Below are positions 1 to 7,063 of a stretch of 25,331 nt of DNA, in pieces (position 1 is the stretch's first letter; every line of letters starts with the position of its first letter). Position numbers and translations under genes: made by a program. Source of the DNA: a virus. Where the stretch lies: IMG/VR virus record IMGVR_UViG_3300020205_001619, positions 1 through 25,331 of that record; one strand, written 5' to 3'. The notes below the pieces were generated by a model, which had not been told where the DNA came from, searched no databases, and saw only the letters and a program-made list of their open reading frames with translations.

Positions 1-639
1 AAGAATAAATGGGGTAAATGGGCTAAAGAATTCTCAGATAAGACAGACTATGATGAAATACCTGATAAAGTAGAAAAAGAGGTAGATGAGATTGTGGATG
101 CCAATGGTAACATTAAACGTGGTAAAAAACCCGGAGATATTAGTAGTAAGGGAGTAACTCAAAAAAATATGACAGATGTTGTTGTAAAAACAGCATATGG
201 ATCACAAGGTAGAATATCAAAAGCAGGTGCAACCAATTTAAGATATTGGGCCGAATCTGATATGAGTAAAGCGTTAGGGTTTGACGATACAATGGGAAAA
301 GATGCGGATTATGATGATGCGGAAGAACATTTTAAAGACGATTTAGGTATAGACGAACCTGAGGTTGATGATAGACTAGCACAAATGGGATATGATAAAA
401 AATTACCTAACGATAAAGTTAGATTAGTTGAGAATCCTAAGAAATATATGGAGGAATATATTGAAAGTGTTCTATCGAAAAAAGCTAAGGATAATGAAAT
501 CGTATCTAAATCGGAACAAACCGAAGAAAAAGAAATCAATCCAATTGTTTTAAAACAATTAAAATCATTGAAAAATTCAATGAATAGTCATAAATTATCT
601 GTAAATGATATTTTGAAATATATAAAAGATAATGAATAA
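1..639 (+). CDS. Hypothetical phage protein, 5' truncated by window edge
   Basis: The reading frame is open from base 1, so the true start lies outside the window; a GTG at 94 is only an internal codon, and the residues before it (beginning KNKWGKWAKEF) continue naturally into the rest. At least 212 residues are visible. The protein is hydrophilic, strongly charged and without membrane segments. It has an acidic middle (about residues 95-120, rich in Asp/Glu) and a lysine-rich C-terminus that looks helical. It overlaps the next gene by 8 nt, so the two are probably translated together. I recognise no family. Its position in a run of small co-directional genes next to other unknown phage proteins suggests a virion-associated or assembly role, which is inference only. 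Confidence 0.75.
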   Translation, partial: KNKWGKWAKEFSDKTDYDEIPDKVEKEVDEIVDANGNIKRGKKPGDISSKGVTQKNMTDVVVKTAYGSQGRISKAGATNLRYWAESDMSKALGFDDTMGKDADYDDAEEHFKDDLGIDEPEVDDRLAQMGYDKKLPNDKVRLVENPKKYMEEYIESVLSKKAKDNEIVSKSEQTEEKEINPIVLKQLKSLKNSMNSHKLSVNDILKYIKDNE

Positions 640-1129
640 AGACTTGAAACATAGGGTATTCAATATACCTCAAAATATATTAGATAAAATTAACCACACC
701 CTTAAGAGTTTAGGTGGTAAACATACTCACGGTGTTCAAAGAGCTCAAAAACTTTTAACTGATAAGACCGTAAAATATGGTCAACTTAAAAGAATTATCC
801 ACGATTTTCAAACTATGGATAAATCTGTTGATAGAGTTAAATATGATTTATCGGGTGGTGATTTGATGGATAGGTGGTCAAAACAACATTTACAAGGTGA
901 AAGGGATTTAATTAGTAATGTTAAAGATGCGAGAAAAAGAGCGGATGAGATTGGTAGTATATCTGGAGAAAGAAAAAATAGTCATCTTAAGACACACACT
1001 AAAAATGACACTTTTAAAATCCCCACAAATTTATTAAAAAGTAATTCACATAAAAGTTCAATATCTCCAATTGTTTCTCTTGGTTTATTTGAACAAATTA
1101 AAAAATTTAAAAAATTAATATCATACTAA
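632..1129 (+). CDS. Hypothetical phage protein, basic and helical
   Basis: A 165-residue protein that starts 8 nt inside the preceding gene and ends 1 nt before the next ATG, so it is tightly packed in the same operon. It is basic, with many Lys, Arg and His residues (for example GGKHTHGVQRAQK near residues 28-40) and predicted helical segments around residues 45-110. It contains no Cys. The C-terminus ends in a short amphipathic stretch (GLFEQIKKFKKLI). No recognisable domain. There is no Shine-Dalgarno sequence before the start; the upstream bases are A/T only. A virion or assembly function is possible from context but unsupported by motif. Confidence 0.75.
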   Translation: MNKDLKHRVFNIPQNILDKINHTLKSLGGKHTHGVQRAQKLLTDKTVKYGQLKRIIHDFQTMDKSVDRVKYDLSGGDLMDRWSKQHLQGERDLISNVKDARKRADEIGSISGERKNSHLKTHTKNDTFKIPTNLLKSNSHKSSISPIVSLGLFEQIKKFKKLISY

Positions 1130-1130
1130 T

Positions 1131-1508
1131 ATGGCAACACAATTAGAAATTTTAGCGGAAAAGCTAAGAAAAGAGGTTATAAGTAAAAACATGTACACAA
1201 CTGGTAACTCATACTCATCAGGAAATAAAAATGCATTATCTGATGGTGATGAAAAAGGTAAAGGTGATGTAAACGGACAAGTTGGTTCATCTGTTGATAT
1301 ACAAAACAGAATTGATAACTTAGGAAGAAATAGATATAACAACGGTAATGAATATTCTTCTGTTAGTAAAGATGCGTTATCTGATGGTGACGAATTTGGT
1401 AAAGGAGATGTAAACGGACAAGTTGGTTCATTAACCGATATCAAAACAAGAACTGATGTTGTTGCTAGAAATAAATATAATGACTCAAAAGGATATCCCG
1501 ATTTTTAA
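1131..1508 (+). CDS. Small tandem-repeat phage protein (two 47-residue repeats)
   Basis: A 125-residue protein made almost wholly of repeats. After a helical N-terminus (residues 1-19) there are two copies of a 47-residue unit, residues 20-66 and 67-113, and a truncated third at 114-125. Each unit begins N-x-Y, carries ALSDGDE, then GKGDVNGQVGS, then DI-x-x-R-x-D and ends in R before the next N-x-Y. The Asp/Gly/Asn-rich core resembles metal-binding loops in general character, but spacing does not match a canonical EF-hand or dockerin loop. The Gly-rich unit repeated in a small protein suggests an extended structural or fibre-associated element. Function unknown. Sits between two genes with gaps of 1 and 3 nt, so certainly part of the same operon. 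Confidence 0.8.
   Translation: MATQLEILAEKLRKEVISKNMYTTGNSYSSGNKNALSDGDEKGKGDVNGQVGSSVDIQNRIDNLGRNRYNNGNEYSSVSKDALSDGDEFGKGDVNGQVGSLTDIKTRTDVVARNKYNDSKGYPDF
1188..1505 (+). repeat. 141-bp in-frame tandem repeat
   Basis: Copy 1 is 1188-1328, copy 2 is 1329-1469, and a degenerate partial copy covers 1470-1505. The period is exactly 141 nt, so frame is kept. Identity is highest over the segment coding for ALSDGDE through NGQVGS, where the DNA is also close to identical (for example gatgtaaacggacaagttgg occurs in both copies), which implies duplication rather than convergence. Confidence 0.85.
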
Positions 1509-1511
1509 TTA

Positions 1512-2345
1512 ATGTTAAACGAAACTATCTTTAAAATTCTTGAGGAACAAATGGCTTTAAAAACTACTAAAGTAAAGCCTATTGTTGATGCAATTAATAA
1601 TAGAAAGAAAATAACATTTTATTATTCGGGCCCAAGAAAACCAAAAAAAGATAGTGTTAAACCTGGTTATCGTGTAAATGCTGAAGCGGTTGCTTTAGGA
1701 TTAAGTAAGAAAGGTAATTTGGTAATTAGAGCTTATGTACAACCCCCATCAACATCTAAAAAAGGATTTGACAAACATGGGTGGAGAACATTTATGTTAA
1801 GTAGAATGAGTGGAACAAAAATAACCGATGAAATCTTTAACGAAAAAAGACCAGGTTATAAAGAAGGTGATGATAATGGTTTAAGTGTTACATACGTTAC
1901 TACGAATTGGACCGATAAACCAGAGGTTAAAAAACCTGAAATAGTTAAACAAAAACCAACAACCGAACCCGTTCCATCTATTAAAAAACCTGACATTAAA
2001 GGAGAAAAACCTCAACCTGAAGTTGAACCGACAGAACCAAAAACAGTTGAATTACCACAACCAAAACCTGAAGAAACCCCTGAACCATTATCACAAGATA
2101 ATGTAAATAAGGAAAAAGAATTATATATTAAGAAACAATCTGAATGGATTAATAGACAGAAAGAAGTGGGTGGTAATATAAAACCAGGTCAAGGTACAAG
2201 AGAAAGATTTAAAAAAGAAGTTGAAAAAGAATTACCTCAACCAAAACCAAAAGAGAAACCAAGTGTAAATCCCGAGGAGGAAGATGTAGAAGATAAAAAT
2301 CTTCAAGAAAATTTAAAAAGAATTAAGAGTTTAATGTTACTATAA
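1512..2345 (+). CDS. WYL-like domain protein with Pro/Lys/Glu-rich tail
   Basis: A 277-residue protein in two parts. Residues about 20-105 resemble a WYL domain: a helix ending AINNRKKITFYY, a Tyr-Arg-Val segment and Glu-Ala-Val-Ala-Leu-Gly, then beta strands ending in a conserved-looking R-x-F-x-LSRMSG. WYL domains are ligand-sensing modules of bacterial regulators and also occur as stand-alone phage proteins. Residues about 130-255 are low complexity, rich in Pro, Lys, Glu and Gln with repeated KPE/QPKPE units, likely a disordered linker. The final 15 residues look helical. There is no DNA-binding helix-turn-helix in front of the WYL part, so a transcription-factor role is not evident. An alternative start is the ATG at 1551, but the upstream ATG 3 nt after the previous stop suits the operon better. 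The WYL call is by pattern only. Confidence 0.7.
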   Translation: MLNETIFKILEEQMALKTTKVKPIVDAINNRKKITFYYSGPRKPKKDSVKPGYRVNAEAVALGLSKKGNLVIRAYVQPPSTSKKGFDKHGWRTFMLSRMSGTKITDEIFNEKRPGYKEGDDNGLSVTYVTTNWTDKPEVKKPEIVKQKPTTEPVPSIKKPDIKGEKPQPEVEPTEPKTVELPQPKPEETPEPLSQDNVNKEKELYIKKQSEWINRQKEVGGNIKPGQGTRERFKKEVEKELPQPKPKEKPSVNPEEEDVEDKNLQENLKRIKSLMLL

Positions 2346-2380
2346 AAATAGTTATTATTAAAAAAGAAAATATTATTAGT

Positions 2381-2962
2381 ATGTCACAAGGTCAAGGAAG
2401 TATATCACAAAACGATTTAATGAAAAAATTAGTTCAAGCCAAAAAGGTTATGAATAAAGTAGACGGGGGTGATTATGAAAGAGGACACGTTAATGAATCT
2501 TTATTATTATCGTCACCTGAAGATGCAATGAACAATACCGAATACCAATCAAACCCAACAAGACCAATGGGGTCACCTTCAATTGATAGAATACAAAATT
2601 CTAAATTACCAGATGCAATTAAGAAGGCAATGATAGAAAGTCCAATACAACAAATGAATCAAATTTCATTAAATGATACCCTTGATATGGATTTTATTAA
2701 AGGAGCAAAAAGATTAATGGAACAAGAAGGTGTGGCAACAAGACCATCTGCACAACCAAAACAAACAATTGTAAATAATAGTAGTATTGATATGAAAGCA
2801 ATTGCGGTTATTATTGAAAATACTGTTCGTAAGGTTATGGACGAAAAATTAACTCAAATTTTGTCTGCTCAACAGACACAAAGTATTAACGAAAACCTTG
2901 TTTTAAAGGTTGGAGACTCAATATTCAAAGGAAAAATCACTGGTGTAAATAAAGCCAAGTAG
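2381..2962 (+). CDS. Hypothetical phage protein, Gln/Asn/Met-rich
   Basis: A 193-residue protein, last of the first + strand gene run. It is rich in Gln, Asn and Met. The N-terminal half (residues 1-95) looks mostly unstructured with short helices (for example NDLMKKLVQAKKVMNKV). The second half holds a helix near residues 128-155 (MKAIAVIIENTVRKVMDEKL) followed by a compact strand pair at the C-terminus ending KVGDSIFKGKITGVNKAK. It has no Cys, signal peptide or membrane segment. Preceded by a 35-nt A/T-only gap and followed by a promoter-like stretch, so it likely ends a transcript. I cannot name a family. Confidence 0.75.
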   Translation: MSQGQGSISQNDLMKKLVQAKKVMNKVDGGDYERGHVNESLLLSSPEDAMNNTEYQSNPTRPMGSPSIDRIQNSKLPDAIKKAMIESPIQQMNQISLNDTLDMDFIKGAKRLMEQEGVATRPSAQPKQTIVNNSSIDMKAIAVIIENTVRKVMDEKLTQILSAQQTQSINENLVLKVGDSIFKGKITGVNKAK

Positions 2963-2965
2963 ATT

Positions 2966-2995
2966 TTGTTTTTTCATTTTTATTTCTTATATTTT
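2966..2995 (+). promoter_or_regulatory. Bacteroidota-type promoter, TTG-N19-TATATTTT
   Basis: TTG at 2966-2968, 19-nt spacer, TATATTTT at 2988-2995, which fits the Bacteroidota housekeeping consensus TTG-N17-23-TAnnTTTG except for the last base. A start about 4 nt downstream would give a short leader of about 16 nt to the ATG at 3015. It lies in the first sizeable gap after the 1-2962 gene run. Confidence 0.5.
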
Positions 2996-3014
2996 AGACA
3001 TATAAAGTAATGTA

Positions 3015-4238
3015 ATGTCAAAAATAAGAATTTTAGCAATCCCTTCTGATACCCATGGTGTAGGAAAATTTAGAATAATGGACCCATATAAATTTATTGG
3101 GGACAATTATCTAAACGAATGCCATGTGGATATTAGTTTTAATGTCGATAATAATGATGAAGCGTTTAGGAACTACGATGTTGTTGTGTTTCATAGTTTT
3201 ATACATCAGACAACTCACGAAGATAATGTCAATAGAGTTAAGTGGTTAAAAACACAAGGTATTAAAGTCGTTATGGATATTGATGACCTTTGGTTTGTTG
3301 ACCAAAGACACCCTATGTATCACCAAATAAAAATCTCAAAATTAGGTGAGAAGAAAATGGAACTATTAAAATTGGTTAATTATGTTTCAACAACAACTCC
3401 AATTTTTGCGAAAACCATAAAAGAAAGATTAGGTGTTAAAGAAATTGTTATTTTTCCAAATGCGGTTAACGGAGAAGAATCTCAATTTCAACCAAATCCA
3501 ATAAAATCAGATAAAGTTAGATTTGGTTGGTTAGGTGGTTCTTCTCATTTACATGATATAGAATTAATGGCTTCAGGTATTTCAACAATACATAATTCTT
3601 TTAAAGATAAAGTTCAATTTGTTTTGTGTGGATTTGATTTAAGGGGTAATGTAATGGAAATAGATCCTGCAGGAAATAAAAAAACAAGACCAATTACACC
3701 TTTGGAAACAGTTTGGTATAAGTACGAGAAATTCTTTACTGAAGATTATAAAGTTTTAAATGAAAATTATAAAAATTATTTAAACACTTTTACAGATACA
3801 CCATATGATGATGAAAATGAACCATATAGAAGAAGATGGACAAAAGAAATAAATTCATATGCAACCAACTATAATACTTTTGATGTATCTTTAGCACCAT
3901 TATTTGAATCTGTATTTAATGGTAATAAATCACAATTAAAAGTTATTGAGGCCGGTTTCCACAAAAAAGCAATCATTGCAAGTGATACCGACCCATACAC
4001 AATAGATTTAATATCAGCAGTTGATGAAGGTAAATTTAATGATAAGGGTAATTCTCTATTAGTTAATTCAAGAAGAAATCATAAAGATTGGGCAAAACAC
4101 ATGAAACGTTTAATTGAAAATCCTAACATGATTTTAGATTTAGGGGAGCGTTTATATGAAACGGTTAAAGACACATATTCATTAAAAAAAGTGTGTAAAG
4201 ATAGGGTAGAATTTTTCAAATCAATTATAAACAAATAA
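3015..4238 (+). CDS. GT-B fold glycosyltransferase (GT4-like)
   Basis: A 407-residue protein with the two-domain layout of GT-B enzymes. Residues 4-65 form an N-terminal Rossmann-like start (IRILAIPSDTHGVGKFR) in which the G-x-G-x-x-R loop is typical of sugar-acceptor binding. A VMDIDDLWF strand-loop lies near 86-94. The linker is around 165, followed by the C-terminal nucleotide-sugar domain beginning RFGWLGGSSHLHD (169-181). Near 289-325 lies DVSLAPL followed by N-G-N-K-S-Q-L-K-V-I-E-A-G and IIASD, matching the donor-binding helix in which Lys308 and Glu312 would contact the nucleotide sugar. Substrates cannot be read from sequence. In T4-like phages such enzymes modify phage DNA, virion glycans or host surface sugars. 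It has its own promoter-like region and is followed by small genes at short spacing. Confidence 0.85.
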   Translation: MSKIRILAIPSDTHGVGKFRIMDPYKFIGDNYLNECHVDISFNVDNNDEAFRNYDVVVFHSFIHQTTHEDNVNRVKWLKTQGIKVVMDIDDLWFVDQRHPMYHQIKISKLGEKKMELLKLVNYVSTTTPIFAKTIKERLGVKEIVIFPNAVNGEESQFQPNPIKSDKVRFGWLGGSSHLHDIELMASGISTIHNSFKDKVQFVLCGFDLRGNVMEIDPAGNKKTRPITPLETVWYKYEKFFTEDYKVLNENYKNYLNTFTDTPYDDENEPYRRRWTKEINSYATNYNTFDVSLAPLFESVFNGNKSQLKVIEAGFHKKAIIASDTDPYTIDLISAVDEGKFNDKGNSLLVNSRRNHKDWAKHMKRLIENPNMILDLGERLYETVKDTYSLKKVCKDRVEFFKSIINK

Positions 4239-4249
4239 AAAAAACAAGT

Positions 4250-4483
4250 ATGCATTATTTAGTAACAATCGGTTATGAGACCGAACAAATGGACAGAAAC
4301 GGTAACGCTCGTCTTCAAAAATTAAAGTACGTTGTAGAAGCGGAAACTGTAGAAGAAGCAACAATTGTTGCTGCAAAATACAGGTCTGGTGATGTTCGTT
4401 CAAGTGAAAGTATATCAGTTTCAAAAATGGCAATCGAGTGTGTTGTTGATAGAAAAAACACTCCAGAGTATTACAAGGCTTAA
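4250..4483 (+). CDS. Small conserved-looking phage protein, DUF4494-like
   Basis: A 77-residue protein with an alternating strand-helix-strand pattern. A first strand (HYLVTIGYET) is followed by KLKYVVEAETVEEATIVAAKY, which is typical of small alpha/beta proteins of the DUF4494 type found in Bacteroidota and their phages, and then by a last strand around residues 55-67. The assignment is by remembered pattern only. It contains one Cys and no catalytic signature. Starts 11 nt after the glycosyltransferase, without a Shine-Dalgarno sequence. Function unknown. Confidence 0.65.
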   Translation: MHYLVTIGYETEQMDRNGNARLQKLKYVVEAETVEEATIVAAKYRSGDVRSSESISVSKMAIECVVDRKNTPEYYKA

Positions 4484-4509
4484 TTTTAATTCTTAACACC
4501 AACCAAATT

Positions 4510-4734
4510 ATGGAATTCTATAGTAGAGATATACAAATTATGCGTCAATCGCAGAATAAAATGGCATTAGAGTATCTTAATACGGTTGGTGTTAAAGTTA
4601 CCTTTGAAGAATTACAACGTATAACGGATGTGTTCGTTGAATGTTGCTTAAGACCTCAAGATAATGATTTAAAAGAAAGAATAAAAAAATTAGATAAATG
4701 GATTTTAGATAAAAAAAATAGTAAAAATGAATAG
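4510..4734 (+). CDS. Small hypothetical helical protein
   Basis: A 74-residue protein that is mostly helical, with a Leu/Ile heptad-like C-terminus rich in Lys (about residues 55-72) and a Cys pair (VECC, residues 44-47). It overlaps the dUTPase gene by 8 nt, so the two are likely translationally coupled. No family recognised. Its coding character is supported by the tight packing and by codon use like its neighbours. Confidence 0.65.
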   Translation: MEFYSRDIQIMRQSQNKMALEYLNTVGVKVTFEELQRITDVFVECCLRPQDNDLKERIKKLDKWILDKKNSKNE

Positions 4735-5326
4735 GAAGGAAATTGAAGATTATATTGAAAAATTAAAAGAGTTTGAAAATGATTTAACATCTGACAATGA
4801 TATTGATGATAATTTTATAAATCAATTAAATGGTGTTTTAAATAAAATTGGTAATGATATAAAAAAAGAAACTTCTGAAATACCAACTATTAATAATACC
4901 TTAGTTGTAAAAGTTAAAAAAATACATTCTAATGCGATTATACCATCGTACTCAAAAATTGGAGATGCGGGAATGGATTTAACCATTACTAGTATAATTG
5001 AAAATACATCATTTAGTGTATCTTATGGTTTTGGATTATCTATGGAAATACCGAAAGGATTTGTTGGTTTAATATTCCCTCGTTCTTCTGTTCGTAATTA
5101 TGAATTATCTCTAACCAATTGTGTCGGTGTTATCGATAGTGGTTATAGGGGTGAAATTCAAGCTACTTTTAGGAAACATAGTGGACTAGACTCAATTTCA
5201 TATAAAGTAGGTGATAGAGGGGCTCAAATCGTCATATTACCCTATCCACAGGTAACTATGGTAGAAAGTAGTGAACTATCAAATACTGAAAGAGGTGAAG
5301 GTGGATTTGGATCTACCGGCGTTTGA
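4727..5326 (+). CDS. dut: dUTP diphosphatase (dUTPase) with N-terminal extension
   Basis: Hydrolyses dUTP to dUMP and pyrophosphate, keeping uracil out of phage DNA and feeding dTMP synthesis. All five trimeric-dUTPase motifs are visible: motif 1 DAGMDL (80-85), motif 2 PRSS (118-121), motif 3 GVIDSGYRGE (134-143) with the expected catalytic Asp and Tyr, motif 4 GDRGAQ (162-167), and the C-terminal Gly-rich motif 5 RGEGGFGSTG (189-198) that closes over the active site. At 199 residues it is longer than the usual 140-150 because of an acidic, helical extension of about 57 residues at the N-terminus. An internal start near the core would be needed for a standard enzyme, but no suitable ATG lies there, so the extension is probably real. 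It pairs functionally with the dCMP deaminase at 16376-16816. Confidence 0.95.
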   Translation: MNRKEIEDYIEKLKEFENDLTSDNDIDDNFINQLNGVLNKIGNDIKKETSEIPTINNTLVVKVKKIHSNAIIPSYSKIGDAGMDLTITSIIENTSFSVSYGFGLSMEIPKGFVGLIFPRSSVRNYELSLTNCVGVIDSGYRGEIQATFRKHSGLDSISYKVGDRGAQIVILPYPQVTMVESSELSNTERGEGGFGSTGV

Positions 5327-5329
5327 TGA

Positions 5330-5337
5330 TATTTATA
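5330..5337 (+). promoter_or_regulatory. TATTTATA element upstream of phoH
   Basis: An exact TATTTATA just after the dUTPase stop and 32 nt before the phoH start. A TTG lies 20 nt upstream (5307-5309), so it may also act as a variant housekeeping promoter. One of the seven sense-strand copies discussed in the findings. Confidence 0.4.
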
Positions 5338-5369
5338 AACAATAAACGGAACATTTAAAATTATCAATT

Positions 5370-6101
5370 TTGGCATATAAAACTAAAACCAAAACAACAA
5401 CACACCCACCTGTATTAGTAGAAGAGAAGAAAATATCACATAAAGATAGGATTAGACAAATCATTAAACGTCCTAAGGAAAAATTCCTTACAAAAAATCA
5501 AGAAACATATTGGAATATATTAGGGGAAAATCAAATAACCCTTTGTTTTGGACCGGCTGGTGTTGGTAAATCATATATTGCAATGAAAAGAGCTATTGAT
5601 TTACTATATGACGATTCTAACAAATATGAGAAAATTATTATAGTTAGACCGGCAGTTGAGGCTGAAGAAAAATTAGGTTCTTTACCCGGTGGTTTAGAAG
5701 AAAAGTTGGACCCATACATATATCCATCGTATTATCTTTTAAATAAAATTATAGGTAAAGAATCTAGAGAAGCTTTAAAAGATATGGGTTATATTGAAGT
5801 GGCAGCTTTAGCATATATGAGAGGGTGGAATGTTGATAATACTATTTTAGTATTCGAAGAAGCACAAAACGCTACCCCATCCCAAATTAAATTATTATTA
5901 ACACGTATTGGATATAACTCTAAATTTTTCATTTCAGGTGATTTAGAACAATCTGATAAATTTAAAGATAAAACTAAATCTGGATTATTCGATGCCAAAA
6001 AAAGATTGGTAGATGTTAAAGGAATTGGTATTTTTGAATTTGGTATGGAAGATATTGTTAGAAACCCTATTATTGGAGAAATATTGAATAGATACGATTA
6101 G
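5370..6101 (+). CDS. phoH: PhoH-like P-loop ATPase
   Basis: A 243-residue PhoH-family ATPase, common in T4-like phages; its precise role in infection is unsettled, and host PhoH-type proteins are linked to phosphate stress and RNA metabolism. The Walker A motif is GPAGVGKS (61-68), followed by IIIVRPAVEAEEKLGSLPG (89-107), a PhoH hallmark. The Walker B strand is TILVFEEAQN (158-167), then an SGDLEQSD stretch (189-196) typical of the family. The usual Walker B Asp is Glu163 here. No ATG is available after the in-frame stop at 5343-5345, so the start must be a non-ATG codon; the TTG at 5370 fits best. A hairpin 22 nt downstream of the stop closes this gene group. Confidence 0.93.
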   Translation: MAYKTKTKTTTHPPVLVEEKKISHKDRIRQIIKRPKEKFLTKNQETYWNILGENQITLCFGPAGVGKSYIAMKRAIDLLYDDSNKYEKIIIVRPAVEAEEKLGSLPGGLEEKLDPYIYPSYYLLNKIIGKESREALKDMGYIEVAALAYMRGWNVDNTILVFEEAQNATPSQIKLLLTRIGYNSKFFISGDLEQSDKFKDKTKSGLFDAKKRLVDVKGIGIFEFGMEDIVRNPIIGEILNRYD

Positions 6102-6122
6102 TAATAAATCTATTTTTGAACA

Positions 6123-6160
6123 ATAAACCCACACTCTTTAACTGAGAGATGTGGGTTTAT
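6123..6160 (+). terminator. Hairpin terminator after phoH
   Basis: A perfect 11-bp inverted repeat (ataaacccaca and its complement) at 6123-6133 and 6150-6160, with a further CTCT/AGAG pairing inside. It starts 22 nt after the phoH stop and precedes the promoter of the next gene group. The T-rich tract after it is short, so termination strength is uncertain. Confidence 0.65.
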
Positions 6161-6185
6161 CATTTACTTATAAACCATTTTTTAT

Positions 6186-6193
6186 TATATTTC
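6186..6193 (+). promoter_or_regulatory. TATATTTC promoter-like element, 4 nt before ATG
   Basis: TATATTTC fits TAnnTTTG except at the last base and ends 4 nt before the ATG at 6198. No clear TTG lies 17-23 nt upstream. It follows the phoH hairpin, so a new transcript starting here is plausible. The implied leader would be zero to one nucleotide. Confidence 0.4.
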
Positions 6194-6197
6194 TATT

Positions 6198-6848
6198 ATG
6201 GAAATATTCATAAGTATAGATGGTGTTTTAAGAAACACAATTCAAAAATTTGATTATCACTACAACGACGCTTATTTAACTTCAGAATTTGAAAATGAAG
6301 AAAAATTTGAATACGGTGTAATTGAACCAATTCAAAACGATAATCTATTAAATCATTACAACTTTCAATCCCAAGAAGAATTTGAATTCTTTACTTTTAT
6401 GGAATATCCCATAGAAATTTTTGGTCATGCCGGATTAAGTTATTCTACCACATTTACAGACTTACATAAATTAGTATTCGAAAACAAAGAACATAATTTT
6501 ACTTTAATTGGGTTGGACGAATTAGGTAAATCTAAACCAGCCACATTGTTTTTTTTATCTAAAAATGGTTTTTTGGGTGATAATATTAAGTTCGGTAAAT
6601 CCGATGATATTGAAAAGTTATGGGATGTTTGTGATGCTTGGATTACTGATAGTAAAAAAATATTAGATGTGTGTCCCGAAAACAAAACAGGTATAAAATT
6701 CAATACCATTTATAATCAATACTTTACTTATAAAAAGGAAATAACTAAATTAACAGAAATACAAGAACCATGGTCGAAATATTCGGAAAACTCTACTACA
6801 TTGATCTCGATGGAATCACAGAAAAATGTAGAACCGGAAACAAAATAA
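6198..6848 (+). CDS. HAD-like protein with altered nucleophile position
   Basis: A 216-residue protein resembling a HAD-superfamily phosphatase. The N-terminus MEIFISIDGVL has the hydrophobic strand plus DGVL of HAD motif I. Where a working enzyme has Asp-x-Asp, this one has Ser6-Ile7-Asp8, so the nucleophilic Asp is replaced. Motif II could be the strand FTLIGL with Lys112/Lys114 (101-122), and motif III the DAWITDS segment (146-152). An insertion of about 80 residues rich in Phe, Tyr, Glu and Asn sits between motif I and II, where a cap would be. It may be a non-catalytic HAD relative. Its last 26 residues share DNA with the next gene. Confidence 0.75.
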   Translation: MEIFISIDGVLRNTIQKFDYHYNDAYLTSEFENEEKFEYGVIEPIQNDNLLNHYNFQSQEEFEFFTFMEYPIEIFGHAGLSYSTTFTDLHKLVFENKEHNFTLIGLDELGKSKPATLFFLSKNGFLGDNIKFGKSDDIEKLWDVCDAWITDSKKILDVCPENKTGIKFNTIYNQYFTYKKEITKLTEIQEPWSKYSENSTTLISMESQKNVEPETK

Positions 6849-7063
6849 AAGATGATGATGAGGAGGAAACTTTAGAAATAAACATTTTTAAGTATGAAAT
6901 CATTAAAATGTGTTTAGAAAGAATTTTAGGTGAGGTGGATGATGTCGATGAAGAAATGGGAGCATTCGCACAAAACGCAACAACCACATCATTTAAAATA
7001 GCATTTAACACCCTAATAAAATATAAAATATTAATTGAAGAATTAAACGAAGAAGATGAGTAA
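6770..7063 (+). CDS. Small hypothetical acidic phage protein, overlaps upstream gene by 79 nt
   Basis: A 97-residue acidic protein. It starts 79 nt before the end of the HAD-like gene in a different frame. The N-terminal sequence encoded in the overlap (MVEIFGKLYYIDLDGI) looks like a real beta strand pair, and no later in-frame start leaves a reasonable protein. The rest is helical: NIFKYEIIKMCLERIL (about 38-53) and SFKIAFNTLIKYKIL (about 75-89). It overlaps the following glycosyltransferase gene by 8 nt. No family recognised. Confidence 0.75.
   Translation: MVEIFGKLYYIDLDGITEKCRTGNKIKDDDEEETLEINIFKYEIIKMCLERILGEVDDVDEEMGAFAQNATTTSFKIAFNTLIKYKILIEELNEEDE

Noticed and set aside
1121-1444. 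Minus-strand open frame opposite the repeat protein
   Set aside because: It is the antisense shadow of the tandem repeat, with the same 47-residue periodicity and no start context.
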